From Dichomitus squalens LYAD-421 SS1 (taxonomy: Eukaryota; Basidiomycota; Agaricomycetes; Polyporales; Polyporaceae): a DNA stretch of 64,000 nt. The notes beneath the pieces were generated by a model that made no database searches, was not told the origin of the DNA, and worked only from the letters and a program-made list of their open reading frames with translations. Position 1 is the stretch's first letter; every line of letters starts with the position of its first letter. The stretch is taken from the NCBI RefSeq assembly GCF_000275845.1, contig NW_006766883.1:138182-202181 (forward strand). Direction: 5' to 3'. Both the position numbers and the translations under genes were made by a program. Positions 36,120-49,340 of the stretch are shown here, one piece after another.

Positions 36120-39100
36120 ATGTACTTCCCGACCTCTGCTGCGCGACAGCTCTCCAGCGCCCCGGCGCTGCCTCTCCCAAGCGAGCTCGTGCTCTCGATA
36201 GCCCCGAGTCCGCGGAAGACGCTCTTCGCGGCTGTCACAAAGACTGGGCTTACGCTATGGCGTGTTCGGGTGCGTGCATACCTTGCTCAAGCGCAAGGCC
36301 GATCTGACGTCTCGTTGCGACGTGGCCCTGGATGTAGCCCTCCGCGGTAATAGCACACCTCTCGCGCACCCCGACGTCAGTGCAGGAGCACGGAGAGAAC
36401 GTACACTTGCATTGGTCTCCTGATGGGCAGAGGATTGTTGTCCAGGTGCGTAGGTCTCGCCGCAGCTTGTGTACGTGAGATTGCAGACTTAGCGTGGGCA
36501 CGCAGACTACGGACTCGTACCTCGTCCTGGTCACCGTCGAATATAATGCGGATGAGCTCCCGTACCAGCCCCCACCGCTTGCGCCCAATGCGGCGCGACA
36601 CTTCTTGCCTGGAGCAGGCGAAGCCTTGCCCTTCCAATCGCTGAGCTTGCGACTAGATGGCGTTATACGGATTGAGGGCACACTATTGAGGTGCGTCTCC
36701 TGGTTTGCATGACCTCCGTGGGGCGATGGTTGCTATAGCCATTTTGCCACTAGCGTCTCGCCCCGCAAGGATTCCATTCTGTTCTCTACAAGCACCCCGC
36801 CGGCAATCCAACGTGTGCCGTGGCCAGATATCTCCCGCGGTGGGACCTCAGGAGGGGGGTACGAGACATGGATCATCAACGACGAGGAGTTCCCGTGGCT
36901 TGCAGATGCAGATGGTGCGTGCTGCTATCTACCGCTTGTACCTCACCTCATATATACCCACCCTGCCGGCAGTCACTGTATCCCAGATCACTTACCACCG
37001 CCAGACTGGCTTCGAGACGTGGATAACCTCCGACGGCCGGGGATATCTGGTCCAGCTCTACGAGGACCAAGATATACAGCCCGGTGCGTCCGAAGCGAGC
37101 ACCGATGACACCCAAGCGGACCTCGGGCCCTTCCGACACCCTCGACGGTCCTCAGACAGCTCGGGCTCCGCACGACCGTCCCAATGGCTTGGAACGTGCA
37201 TACACCACGTCGACCCGCCTCGCTGGGTGCAGAAACGGAGACAGGTCGATCCGGGAGATGTCGTCGGGTACACATACAACGAGCCTCGGCGTGCAATGAC
37301 TGTAGCTCTCAACCCGAAGTTCTCTTTGGTCGCTACGGGGACGTACAAGTGAGTGTGTGGCCTGCGTTTGGATGCGGGCAGACACTTACGTTGTACCTTT
37401 CAGTGGCACCGTCGAGTTCTCGAGCTTCCCCTCGCTGGAGGGTGTGGTTCCGACGCCGCAGTTATTGCAAATACCGAACATGTACGCGCGAGAAGGAACA
37501 GGGTCAGTATGCACCATGGAGTGGAGTTCGGACGGTTACGTTCTAGCGGTGGGATGGGAGAAGGGGTGGGCAGTATGGAGTGTTGGGGGACGATGCCTTG
37601 CTTGGGGCTTCGGCGTCGAGTATGAAGTGGACGAAGAGAAGTTCACGGACTCTTTCATGTACGGGGTCAGGAGTTTGGTGAGTGCGCCGTTTGTTGGCAG
37701 CTTTCCTCGCATGACTGACCAAGTCCAGTTTTGGGTGTCAGGCAACTTCGAGCTCGTCATGTTGGCGCAGAACTCTCCTAACAGTAAGTCATCGCCTTAT
37801 ATGCAGACGACTCGAGGATCTGACGTCAGTTATAGAGCCTGATGGTCAAATGTTTGTCCTCCCATTCGCCAAGAGCGCAACGACGGGGCAGCACTCTCCA
37901 GTATGCGTTGACCAGGGTTGTATCCCGCGCTTCTGCTGACATACAAAAATAGGACAATACACAATACGCATTCCTTCAGATGGACGACCGCGTTCTGGTC
38001 TACCGCGGCGCAGACCAACCGGATATGAGCGTTATCAATCCCGAAGCGGACGTATGGCAACACATCAAGGTTCCACAGGACTACATGTCCGCGAACTGGC
38101 CCATACGGTACTCTTCCTTGAGCTCTGACGGGAGGCTTATTGCCATTGCTGGTCGACGAGGACTGGTCCACTATAGCTCGACATCAGGACGGTGGAAGAT
38201 GTTTGCCGATGAACGACAGGAACAGGCTTTCACCGTGAAAGGCGGCCTTCTATGGTTCCACCATGTCCTCATCGCCGCTGTAGAGGTTGCTGGGGCTTAC
38301 CAGGTAAGCGAGATATGCGCACGCCGGTGTGGGCCTGCTCAATGACTCGTGCTTCCTCTGTTGCAGGTCCGCTTATATTCGCGTGATCTGGAGCTAAGCA
38401 ATCAGAACGTATTGCACCGCGAGATGATCCCTTCGGCCGTCGTCATCCTTTCGCTTGTCGACAACTCGCTGCTTGTGTATACAGCGGATAACACCCTGTA
38501 CCACTATCTCATCATCCCCACAGCCGACTCCATCAAGCTGCATCTCTGCGGTAGTATCACATTCGGCGGAGTCATCGCCGTTCCAGGCGCTGTGCGAGCT
38601 TTGAGTTGGATGATCCCGTCCGCGCAGAAACGTGGGTCCCGCTGCCCGAGGCGAGATAGTCTATCGACTGACAATTTGCCTTGGACAGAGTTGGGCGACC
38701 CATCAGACGACCTTGCCGTCGCTACCGTTCTCATGATTGTCGGAGGTAAGCTCGTGTTGCTGAGGCCGAGGAAGGTAAGTTATAGCACATTCTTTTGAGA
38801 GCTTCTGTTTCTTACCTGAGTCTGTAGTCAGAGGAGGGCGAAGTCAATTACGATATGCAAATCCTAGCGGACCGTATAGAGTTCTGTTGGATCCACTTGC
38901 GTGGCATCGGGACGCTAGAGAACTCGTTGTGGGGCTATGATGGGCAGGGCATCCGGGTATGGCTGAATGCACTGGCGATCGAAGCTGTCCCACCTCCCGC
39001 CGAGGACGGAACAGTAGTTCTGGATCATGTCAAGGAGAGCGTGAACATACCACTTGACTTCTATCCCCTCTGTAAGAGTTTCTGTCGTGCACCGGTGGTA

Positions 39101-39951
39101 ATCTGACTGACGGTCCCTGCAGCAGTGCTGATGGACAAGGGAATCATCATCGGCGTCGAGGTCGAGGCAGCGACTAGGATGAGCTTGTCCTTCACCATCT
39201 TTCGGCATGTCACTAGCGTGAGTATGCCTTTTGCAGCACTGCACATGCACGACGCACTTACTGATGCTGTGTCCGGCAGTCTCACCTCTTCCTCCACCAT
39301 ATCTTGCTCTCCCACCTAGAGAACTCGCAAGGCAAGGAGGCCGTTTCCTTTGCATCGCATTACCAGCACCTTGTCTACTTTGCGCATGCGCTAGAGATCC
39401 TTCTCCATACTGTCGTTGAGGAGGATGCAGGTGCGCCAGAGAACGATAGCGTGGATGGGCCAGCAAAGACGAACGGGCTACTTCCCACTACTATCGAGTT
39501 CTTGGACCACTTCGATGATGCTCTTGATGTCGTCGTCGGCTGCGCAAGGAAGATAGAGATGACTAGGTGGCCGCGACTTTTCGATATTGTCGGAAACCCC
39601 AAGATTCTCTTCGAGGTATGTCACGACATGTCACACGGCACGCTTTGCGTATTAGATACTGTGCTGACGACGAGCTACCAGTCCTGTTTAGGGTCAGGTC
39701 GCTTGAAGACGGCAGGCTCGTATCTGCTCGTGTTGCATGGCCTTGAGCAACTTGACGGGATGAACGGCGACGCGATTCGGCTGCTTCGCTGCGCAGTTGC
39801 TGCACAAGATTGGCAGCTCTGCCGAGAAATCCTGCGTTTCTTGCACTCCATCGACGACACCGGTGCTGCTTTACAGACTGCGTTGGTAGAAACCCAGATA
39901 TTACCTCAGGCTGCTTCGCATATCGGCCTAGGGAACGGCACGGTTCATTGA
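36120..39951 (+). CDS. RIC1: RIC1, WD40 subunit of the Ric1-Rgp1 Ypt6/Rab6 GEF
   Basis: Fourteen exons: 36120-36269, 36338-36445, 36506-36690, 36739-36914, 36973-37348, 37404-37677, 37729-37783, 37836-37900, 37953-38303, 38367-38774, 38828-39071, 39123-39217, 39280-39615 and 39682-39951 (1030 aa). It starts MYFPTSAARQL with N-terminal WD40-like blades (LHWSPDGQRIVVQTTD, MEWSSDGYVLAVGW, YSSLSSDGRLIAIAG). The C-terminal RIC1 domain has HHILLSHLE, FASHYQHLVYFAHALEILLH, PRLFDIVGNP and LKTAGSYLLVLH. The complex activates Ypt6/Rab6 for endosome-to-Golgi retrieval. The last intron (39616-39681, 66 nt) is in frame without a stop; I removed it because family members continue LFE-x-CL..LKTAGSYL. Confidence 0.93.
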
Positions 39952-40453
39952 CACCCTCATCTCTGCTGTAGACAGTATATCTCATCATGGGACATTCTTC
40001 GGGTCTGGATAACTTATGTAGATCGTACAAGTGTACCAATCATTGCACAACAACCAAAGTTGTCTCACGGCATATATTTGCGCCTAGTGCCAGGTCAGGC
40101 TCGGTCGAATGAGGGTGGTCCTCTGCGGACCGCTCGCCCCGGATCTCCGAATCGATGGTGTTGTTGGAGTGAGCCCAGATGGCTTGAGCCAGACCAAACG
40201 ATACCCTGCGGACGAACTCACATGTGAAGCTTAGAGACGACCGCACCTCCGAGTGGACGTTGACCGGAACGCAAGAGGCCTTAGCTATCGTGTACGTGTC
40301 CATCTGCATCGAGCGGCGGTGAGTCCAGTAGCCTATGATAGGGGCATGTAGACTCTCGTTCCGGCTATCTCGCCCGGGAATTACCGATTTGTTCGACGTT
40401 TGGTATACTTTGCTATCTGACCCGCATGCGTATCTTGTCTTGGACCACAACCC
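39952..40453. other. intergenic region
   Basis: About 500 bp between RIC1 and the oxygenase gene. No feature is recognised. Confidence 0.4.
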
Positions 40454-42015
40454 ATGTTGTCCCTAGCGAGAACCGCTCTCAGGAGAAGTATGGCCACTGT
40501 AGCTGGCAACGGCTCCATTACCTTGACCTCTGAGGGTGCTGTGTCAATTTCGTACAATACCCTCGTTTCTTCTCCGCTTTCGCTTGCCGACTCCATCGGT
40601 AGGTGCTTTGTGCGTCCGGTAAAGCCACTATATAGCTAAAGACTATTCAGAAAGGGCATTCGGCTCGCATCCGGATAGCTTGGGTATCGTCATCGTTCGC
40701 GACCTGCCTTCCACGTATACTCCGGCTCGAGAACGGCTTCTCCGACTTGCATATCGCTTTGCAAACCTAGAACCGAGCATCAGGGAACGTTATGCGGACC
40801 CAAAGAGTCGATACAGGTATTTCATTGTCTTTTCTGGCTGCGCACGCATATGCTGATGGAATGTGCAGCTTCGGATGGTCTCATGGCAAGGTGAGCGCAT
40901 CGCTTGCCAGTCTCAACCATTCGGTAGCATCCTGAACTTCAGGCGGTAACATAGGAAATCATGAATGGCAAACCAGGTAGGTGGAAATATTCGAATATCT
41001 GTCGAAGTTTGCCTTATTGACTTACTACTCGCAGATACTATGAAGGGCTCTTACTATGCCAATCCGGTGTTGGATGAGCCCAATGTCTCCGCCGAACTGC
41101 GTCAGGCATACCCCGAATACTACGGCAAGAACATATGTGAATACAAAGCGATGCTATGCAGGACATGTACTGATCTAAACTAGGGCCAACGGATACGCCG
41201 GAAGTCTCGGAATTTGAACAGGCATTCAAGGATCTCGGAGGGTAAGCTAGATGAGTGATGTCTTCTGAACAGTAATACTAACGCCGAACATTGCAGTTTC
41301 GTCTTCAAGGTCGGATGTCAGCTCGCAGTCGCCTGCCAGCCCTTCGGTGAATATTGCACTTGTGTTCACCGACTGAGAGGGCTTGCTCTTACACACCTCA
41401 TTCAGCCTCGTCATACTTGTCGGACTCCTCGCTCTCTTTGTCAGACTTGATCAGCTCCTCGCAAACCGTTAAAGCGCGGCTGTTACACTACTTCCCTCCC
41501 TCGCCCGAGAATCCTCTTCCGGCAGAAGACGAGGCTATTGACAGCTGGTGTGGCTTCCACCTCGACCATTCCCTGCTCACAGGTTTATGCTCCGTGAGTA
41601 TCCATGTATTCTGCTTCCGACTAGGTCTAAGACGTCTGCCTTGGTACAGGCCTTGTATCTCCGCAAAGACCCGTCGGGGGAGCCCGCCATCGTTCAATCC
41701 CCTTCGCCCACGTCCGGGCTCTACATTCGTACTCGCGGCGGTGCCCTCACCAAGGTCTCTATTCCCGCCGACTGTCTCGCCTTCCAGACTGGGGAGGCCC
41801 TCGAACTCGCTACTGCAGGCAAGCTCCGTGCCACCCCACACTGTGTGCGGGTTGGCGCCGCTCCTGACGCAGAGAAGATCTCCCGCGAGACGTTTGCGCT
41901 CTTCATGCAGCCGAACGTTGACCAGCAGCTCTCTGCATCGGAGAATTTCGGGCAGTTCAGCAAGCGCATCTTCAACGAGCACTACAAGGACGAGTCCGCC
42001 GGAGCAGCTATGTGA
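40454..42015 (+). CDS. 2-oxoglutarate/Fe(II)-dependent oxygenase-like protein
   Basis: Nine exons: 40454-40598, 40651-40816, 40869-40890, 40955-40976, 41035-41136, 41184-41241, 41297-41346, 41406-41593 and 41650-42015 (372 aa). The isopenicillin-N-synthase/clavaminate-synthase fold is suggested by FGWSHGKEIMNGKPDTMKGS in the N-terminal half. Metal ligands are visible: His-x-Asp in GFHLDHSLLTG (near residues 243/245) and a distal His in ATPHCVRVG (near 314), whose Arg could bind 2-oxoglutarate. The first 20 residues (MLSLARTALRRSMATVAGNG) are Arg-rich and could be a mitochondrial presequence. Substrate unknown. Two exons are only 22 nt long. It is convergent with ATG26. Confidence 0.88.
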
Positions 42016-42232
42016 GAAGAGGCATACACAAGGGGAGCGGTATGTTATACAGCAAGATGGCTATACAAGTGGCCCAAAGGGGGAGGGACATCTAGAAACA
42101 TGTACAGATTCAATTGCGCTAGCGCAAGTTGTGACAAACATTAAGAAACTGCAGGCGGCGTCCACCAGTGTTATATATGCATAAGAGTGCCTGAAGGTCC
42201 GTCTAGATGAGACAGAGATGTTCGTGAAGTCA

Positions 42233-45200
42233 TTAAGGTGATTGAGGCTCGTGTGGACCGTCGTCGGAGTCAGAAATGACACTCCAGTCACTGACCGCGC
42301 CAGATGCGGACATGCTGGGACTTGCGCGCTCCGGAGGCGTGGACGAGCCGGAATAGTCGCGGATGGTAGCGTGTTCGGCATTAAGGTGTTCCTCGATGTG
42401 ACGTTGTGCAACGCCCTTGATCAGGGTTCGAGCATACTCCATGTCACGATAGATGGCTTCTATAGCAGTCGCAACGCCGTTCTCCTACAAGCACAATCAG
42501 TGTGCCGCAATGCAGTATCGACAACAGGACGTACAGCTCGAATTTGCTCGCCAACCAATTTGGCGCGGTCGATGACCTTCTGATTAGTTGTGGCTTCACG
42601 AAGCGCCTGCGACAGGCTCTCAACGGTCAACTTGCGCACAGCAGCTCCGATACCCAGTGCTTCGACGCGATCACCCCAGAAAAACTGGTCACCGAAGAAC
42701 GGCTTAATAATCGTAGGGATGCCAGCTGCGTATCAATGGTGAGCAAAACAACAGCCAAGTGGGACACTAGACACACACCCCGCAAACTCGCTCCGGTTGT
42801 CCCTGCTCCCCCGTGATGGCAAGCGGCATCGATTTGCTTGAATAGCCAGTCATGGGGAATGGACGAGATGGGATAGATCTGCTTCGGCAGAGGTTCTTCG
42901 GGCTCGGTCTGAGCTGGGACATTCTTCACCAGTCGGTCAGACCAGCCCTTGGACAGTATGGCGTGCACGCCACTCTGCACAATCGCATCGATGACACAGC
43001 GCGTCATAGCCTTAGGGTCGGGCACGACGATACTCCCAAAGCCAATGTAAACGATCTTCTTGTTAGCTTTGCGCGCTGCATCGATGAAGTCCAATAGATC
43101 CTGCGGGGGTTCCCACTTCTTCGAGCCCACGTCGGCGGCGTCGAGGAACCAGTAACCTAGACAATGCTCGGTACGTGGTTCAAGAGCACGATAACAGTTA
43201 ACTCACCCGTGATGCGAATCCATTCGGGCCAGTCAAGGGGTGGGGGCACGATGGTTGGGCTGAAGTTATAAAGGAACGGAATCCTGTGAGGCTCCATCTT
43301 GTCCAGGCTAGTACCCGGGAGGCCGAGGGTATGCTTCCGCCAGCGGTTGATCTGTCCAGCCGTTCCACGCCAGAATACCTGGTCGAACAGTACATATGTC
43401 TGGGATCCCGGAAACTATCAGGAGCCAGTTCTACAGATTGGCTAGAGCGAGCTTACCATGTAGTTGTAATTGCCTCCCATCTATGAATTATGATCAGCGC
43501 AGCCCTATGTGATCGCACTCATCTCAAACACACCTTGTGCTCTGGAACAGCGAATGCATGTGGGTATGCCCTGCAACGATCGTCAATAAAGCTACCAGCG
43601 TGTCCTTATCGACACGCACCTCGTCCGAGACCAGGTCATAGTGAACGCACGGAAGTACGGGATCTTCAGAGCCTCAGCGATGTGGTAGCCAGCCATTGCA
43701 CTAGGGCTCTCAATGAGGACATCTGTGCCTTGGCAAGCCTCCCATGACGTCTTGAGGAGATCGTCTATCCATCCTCGGAACTACACGAGACATGAGTACC
43801 AGATCCTTGGGTTGTAAACACGCTACTCGCCTTCTGTACGCCTTCCTTGAGGAAGGCGACCGTAAAGGTGCCGTTCTCGACGCATATACGCATGAGCTCC
43901 GCAGGATCGCCGCCTACATAGCCAAACTCGATCCCATGCTGCGACCAGATCAGATACAAATGCAGTACACGGCAAGTCTTGACTTACGGATTCGATCCAC
44001 TCCTTGAACTCGCCATGAGTGGCAATACGCACACGATGCCCGTCCGCCTTGAGGCCCTTGGCAAGCGCGATGTACGGCTGGACGTCTCCACGCGAACCGA
44101 TGGTGAGGAACGTGAAGTGGAGCGACTTCTCCGGCTTGAAAGAGAGGAACGTCGACGATTGTGATGTGAACATGTACGCCGGTGCGGATTCGGACGAGGT
44201 CGACCGCGACTCGTCCATGTCGAGCGCATTTCGAGCGCCATATTCCTCCAAGATCAGAGCTTCGTGGTGGCCGTCCGAGGGTGCGCGCGGGTCGCCAGAG
44301 CTCGTCCGCTGCCGCACAACCTCGATCTGCTTCTGGAGGACACTGATGAGGGCGTTGCGTCGCTCTTCGTCGACGAACTCGAAGAACAGCTCCTCGTGCC
44401 CCTTGACGATAACTACGAGACCGTGATGGCCGAAACGGAAGGACTTTGACTTCTCCGTGGCAAGTACATCCCTCAGTGGGAGGATCATCTGTCCCAAGAG
44501 GTCAGGGGAGGAGCGTCGTGCACGTGCGCGAGGTACATACCTTTGTTTTAGAGGTCAGTGGTCCGCTGGACTTGAAGCAGAAGTAATTATCGGAAACGTA
44601 AAGACGGCCATAAACAGGCAACAACCGGAACAGATATCCCGTGAACACTGCAAATTCGTAAGGCAACGCGTCTCCAAGCAGGGGACGTCGAAACTTACTG
44701 CCAAGCAGGTTCTCCTTGTCATCAAACGCGAACGCGTCGCGGAACTTATCGACCATCTCGCTGTCTACCGCGGTCTCCGGGGTTTCAAGGATACTGAAGA
44801 ACCCGAAATCGCCGCTCATGGACGCGCTGGGCAGCTTACCGGCTGATGAGGCGCGAGACGACACGACCTCACTCACTGTCCGGAGGGCATGGGCGCTAGG
44901 CGGCAAATGAACCGTTGCCGCATGCTCGATGACCGGCCTCGCTAAGTTGCTCGTCGACGGCACTCCGAACAAGCTACGAGACGGCGCGCGAAGCCAGGCG
45001 GGGATTGAAGGGATCGAGGGTATGCCCACCGACCATCCGCTCCCGCTCGAAGACGCGGTTGGTTCCTTGGTCGAGCCCGCGGCGCCATTCCCGCGGAAGT
45101 CTACGACCGACGCGGAGGTGGAAGGAGGGTACGTGTGATCAGAAGCGGTGAGGGTGGAAGTGGGTGTCAGAGTCGCAGTCGAGTTGCGGAGAGAGCCGGG

Positions 45201-47545
45201 CCCACCTTCAGTAGGGGAGGTGGTCTCGTTTGTCGTCGCGATGGGCACGAAGGACGAGCTACTCTTCTTGACAATGTGCGTGAAATCTTCGTTATGTGCG
45301 TTGTTCGCGCCATGTGTGCTACCCGAGCGGCCATGCGTCTCTTGCAGCGGCCAGAGCAGCGAGGTCAGTCTAAAGCCTGCTGGGTGCTTTGTGTGAGGAT
45401 CTGCCGAGGGTTTGGTCGGCGACTGTGCCGAGGGCGACCGAGCGCTGGTGCTGTCAACCACGGTAGGCGAACAGTCAATTGAAGGTATGCCGCGATATGT
45501 GCGAACGGCATCCCGGATCTGTTCCAGGGCAGTGGGTAGATCTTGGAAGTAGGCGAAGAAGTAGGAGTCGAGCGCCAAGTCAGTCGTCTTGTCCTGCACT
45601 TTGATCTCGATTGTTTCGCTGAAGTCCATCGCCCCTGATACGTCGACATCAACAACCGTCGGATACGGGATAGCAATCTTGGCTACACATCAGTGTTAAG
45701 TCCTTGGTTTGCGGAAATGCTGCTCACCTTGATACTATCTCCATTATTCTGAGCCTTCAACATGACCTTGCGAATGGCCTTGACCCATTCATCGCGACTG
45801 GGTACGGAGTCTGCAGACAATCGAATGGACTTCTGGTTGGTCCGCAGGCGGATGTCCTTCTGATTCACCGGTTCGCAGCTGATCGCATACCGCAGATCGA
45901 CGACTCCATGCGGGAAGTATGGATCCTGACGTTTGACTGGTATCAGTACCATATATACATGACACCGCCAAGCTGATCTCACCGACGCAGACTGGTACCA
46001 TGATAGCACGTCGTTCTTGAGGACAAACCAGTGTCTGATCCAACGCTTTGTCCGCTGAGCCTTCTTGAACAGGAAGCCGGACTTCAGCACTTGGTCCTGA
46101 GGACACTCAATCAGCAATGATTCCGACTATTGGTATAGCAAACAAACCTCTCTTGATGGGAGGTGTGCGAAGAAGCATATGTATGCGTCCGTGAGATACA
46201 TATATCCTTGGAGCACTTCGAGGGACATCAGTTTCTGGTAATCGTAAAGCGCTCTGGGGGTCCCCACTCACAGACCGATCGAAGCAGCCAGCACGGCATC
46301 TCTGCATAAGACGTAAGCATTCCCTTACGTAGACGAGTTCAAGTTGAAGCCAAAGCCCTACCTGCTACTACTTCGTTGATGTTGCTCAACTCGAACACGT
46401 CTCGCAGCTTCCCTGCCAGCTGCGCGCGTCTGTTCTGCCGTACGGTAGCCATGCTACCAGACCGACCCGTTCCTCTCGTACTGCCATGGGCTTCTAGCAC
46501 TGAAGAATCCAGGTCCGGTATCGTCTCGGGAGACATCCGACCTGAATGTCCCGGGCCAGTAATCAATCCTCCTTCGTGCGACTCGAAATCGCCTTCAGTA
46601 TCGTCATCCGAAGGCGAGACATCGTCTGGGCGCGACGCCTCTTCGTTGTCAGACACACTCGGAAGGTCTGGGCTTCTAGCAGCACGATGCGAGGACGGGG
46701 CCTCTCCCTTCCGTGAGCGCGCGAGGGGTCGGTATATAGCATGTATAGAGGACGTGAGGCGGTTGACTGCGCGAAGTATTATCAATGTAGGAACGATCAG
46801 ACCCTGCAGAGATAAGCTCACCGCTCCTGTCCTCATCATCGCTCTCCGTGCCTACGGGGGTAGCATCATGGTTCATCTCCTCATCGTCATTGTCTTGGTC
46901 CTCAGCCCATGGGACGGCCTGGAGCGCTTGTATAAAAGTCTGGGTGCCGGCATGCATCTGCGACGTGCAATATGCTTGTCAATATAACGCGATTAGCACA
47001 TGTCAATTGAACACACGTACCGATCGGAACCCGCGGAATATGAGGTTCTCCGGACGAGTGGGATCCAGAGACGGCGAAGTAGGTGTGATGAAAGGCGATT
47101 CATCGTCTCCGGTTGCACCCTGGACACGGTGTTGCTTACGCGATGGAAGCGGTGGGGAGGACGGAGATGTATCCAGTTGTTGTGAACGCGAGGTCGATTC
47201 GTGTTCTAACACGGCAGCCACGTTGAGATCTGTTTTCCTAACTCGTTGCGAAACAGGCGATATACCTTCTTGAGCTTGTCTTTCCTTCCCCTTGCCCCTA
47301 GAGAGGCTCAGTATGCGTCGATGGCTCGATTGCGGCAACGAGGGCTGGCTTTGCGAGAGCAGGGGCATGTTCCGCCCTAGCTTGTCCGAGGTCTTCTCCA
47401 TGACGCGCTTAGCGACGTCGCCCTTGGAGTCGGACACAGTCTCAGCAGCAGAAGTTGATGAGCGGTCAGATGTGGGAGAGGTCGTGATCGTCGGGCGGCT
47501 TCCTGGGGTATCGGGTGGAGAGTCTGGCTGTCCGTCTTGCGCCAT
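42233..47545 (-). CDS. ATG26: sterol 3-beta-glucosyltransferase (Atg26/UGT51)
   Basis: Seventeen exons on the minus strand: 47021-47545, 46822-46957, 46362-46766, 46272-46301, 46148-46215, 45983-46096, 45728-45925, 44541-45677, 43988-44488, 43831-43938, 43620-43780, 43534-43570, 43457-43480, 43207-43399, 42779-43156, 42535-42725 and 42233-42484 (1485 aa). Order: disordered N-terminus; GRAM at about 340-390; PH at about 390-492 ([19 protein letters not shown]); Ser-rich linker; second GRAM at about 790-910; and a GT1/GT28 transferase domain ([46 protein letters not shown]). It glucosylates ergosterol with UDP-glucose at membranes marked by phosphoinositides. Intron 43781-43830 uses a GC donor. 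The 24-nt exon 43457-43480 is flanked by ordinary introns. Confidence 0.94.
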
Positions 47546-47920
47546 CACTCGTCAAGGCAGTTGGATCAGCAGACACGACAAGGATGCGGTGGATCAAGTG
47601 GTGCAGGATGCGAGGTGAAATATTACAGAATGCGTCAGAGCGGCATAGCTGGACGACTGAGGGTGCGGAGGGGCCGCGCGAGCTCGCTCGCGACACACGC
47701 ACCATACGGGCCAATCCCAGACGCCCAGACGCGCCCCTAGGAATGTCCCGAAAAGGCAGGCGGGGTTGGGCGAGGCAGGTGACTGGGACTGCAGACGTGC
47801 ACGTCGCGTCCGGATTCCGCGAGGCAGGTTGGCATCGACGCTCGCCCGTTAGCTTTCCCCGCAGTTCGCCCTGGATACCCTAATCTTCCCTCTCCTCCCC
47901 CTTCTTGCCCTCAGTATACC
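47546..47920. promoter_or_regulatory. divergent promoter region, ATG26 / SUR7-like gene
   Basis: The two start codons are 375 bp apart on opposite strands. A C/T-rich tract just before 47921 fits a fungal transcription start region for the plus-strand gene. Confidence 0.45.
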
Positions 47921-49062
47921 ATGCGAGGCGAAATATGCATCGGCTCTGCCTCCTTCCTCTCGTAAGCACCGTGTTCCTCCGCTACCCGTGCAGCGTGTCT
48001 TCGAGTTCTGTGACTAACTCTCGCGGCGCATGGCGAAGCTTCGCCGCGTTGCTCATGTTGATATTCGTACATGCAAGTCATCCCGCCTCTTCTAGATTAC
48101 CGCTATCTCCTACTGATAGCCCACGCTCATCCAGGTTGGCCAAATCAACACCTCCACCGTCCCGCGAGGCATATCCATGGTGATTCGACCCTACACATCG
48201 ACATGACAGAGCTGTTCGGGTTGACGCCGTGAGTCGCGCAGGTCAACATCAACATGACTGGATATGGGTGCGTGTTTGGCACATTTGCGGCGTCGATCGG
48301 TGGTGCTTAGTCTCCAAAAGGCAAGGTCTTGCTGCTGCACTGGGTGACCCCATTGGCGGGCTCTATGCCACCAACGCTTCTGCTCCGTTGCAACAGATGG
48401 AAGGCATCCGCGACACTTACAAGTTCGGCTTGTACTCCTACTGCGGCTATCTGAATGGCTCGCAGGGCACTTGCTCCAACACCTCGGCCGCCAACAGGTT
48501 CGAGCCGTTCAGGGTCATCACGGCCGACATGCTCGGAAACTACACCGGTTTCACGACAGCGCTCATCACCCAGGGCACCTTCATCGACTCGAACTACTTG
48601 GGAGATTTCACAAACGGCGCGTGGTACCTCATCCTCATCGGAACGGTTGCAGCAGCTCTTGCTTTGCTCACGTAAACGGTTGCCCATCGCTGTCAAGAAT
48701 TACTACTAAAACTCCTTCATAGCGGTTTTCTTAAACACACTCTGTTCTTCCTGCTGTCAACCGCCTTCGCCGTGCTAGGCGCACTATCGCTACTCATCGG
48801 CGCGACAATATGGACGGTCATCATCAAGAAAGCCGAAGGCATAAACAACTTCGTGGTCGGGTCTGCCGGTTCGCCCACCCCTCTGGGCATCACCGTCTCG
48901 ACAGGCGATGCGCTGTTCCTGCTGTGGGCCTCGTGGGCATGTCTGCTGGTGTCGTGCCTGCCATACATGATCAGGTTGAGTGACGTCCATCCGTGCTATG
49001 TTTAAACCGATCTGCTCACATGTCCAACCTTGCTGCGTAGCTGCTGCACATACCGCGGATAA
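47921..49062 (+). CDS. SUR7/PalI-like tetraspan membrane protein
   Basis: Exons: 47921-47961, 48039-48072, 48135-48179, 48242-48267, 48321-48671, 48723-48974 and 49041-49062 (256 aa). It begins MRGEICIGSASFLSFAALLMLIFV (TM1). An extracellular loop holds SYCGYLNGSQGTCSN, the paired-Cys pattern of the SUR7/PalI family. TM2 is AWYLILIGTVAAALALLT, TM3 LFFLLSTAFAVLGALSLLIG and TM4 ALFLLWASWACLLVSCLP; the tail is very short. Family members sit in plasma-membrane eisosome domains or act in pH and wall signalling. Intron 48073-48134 has a GC donor (gcaagt). The first intron acceptor is the least certain junction. Confidence 0.87.
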
Positions 49063-49340
49063 ATTTCCCATTGACCGATGCTGAGCATCATAGACTGCTA
49101 TTTGTTTACTCTACGACCCCACATCCACGTCTACTACGAGGACACTTTCATGACTCTGCTATGTATTGGACGTCTGTCAATGAAACAGGTAGATTAGAAG
49201 TTCTATGCTCCTGGGTATTCCAGTCGTACGATTGCGTCCACGCCTTCTGTGGGAGCTCCGTTCAATCGGAGCCTACCTCACACTGCGGCCATAGGACGGT
49301 GAGCAGACCCGTAAAAAGCGGGCAGGGTCCCACCGGCCGC

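Noticed and set aside
46216..46271. A 20- or 37-nt intron in ATG26 between LLRSV and the next exon
   Set aside because: Too short or out of phase. The 56-nt intron to ctcgaag gives the conserved [12 protein letters not shown].
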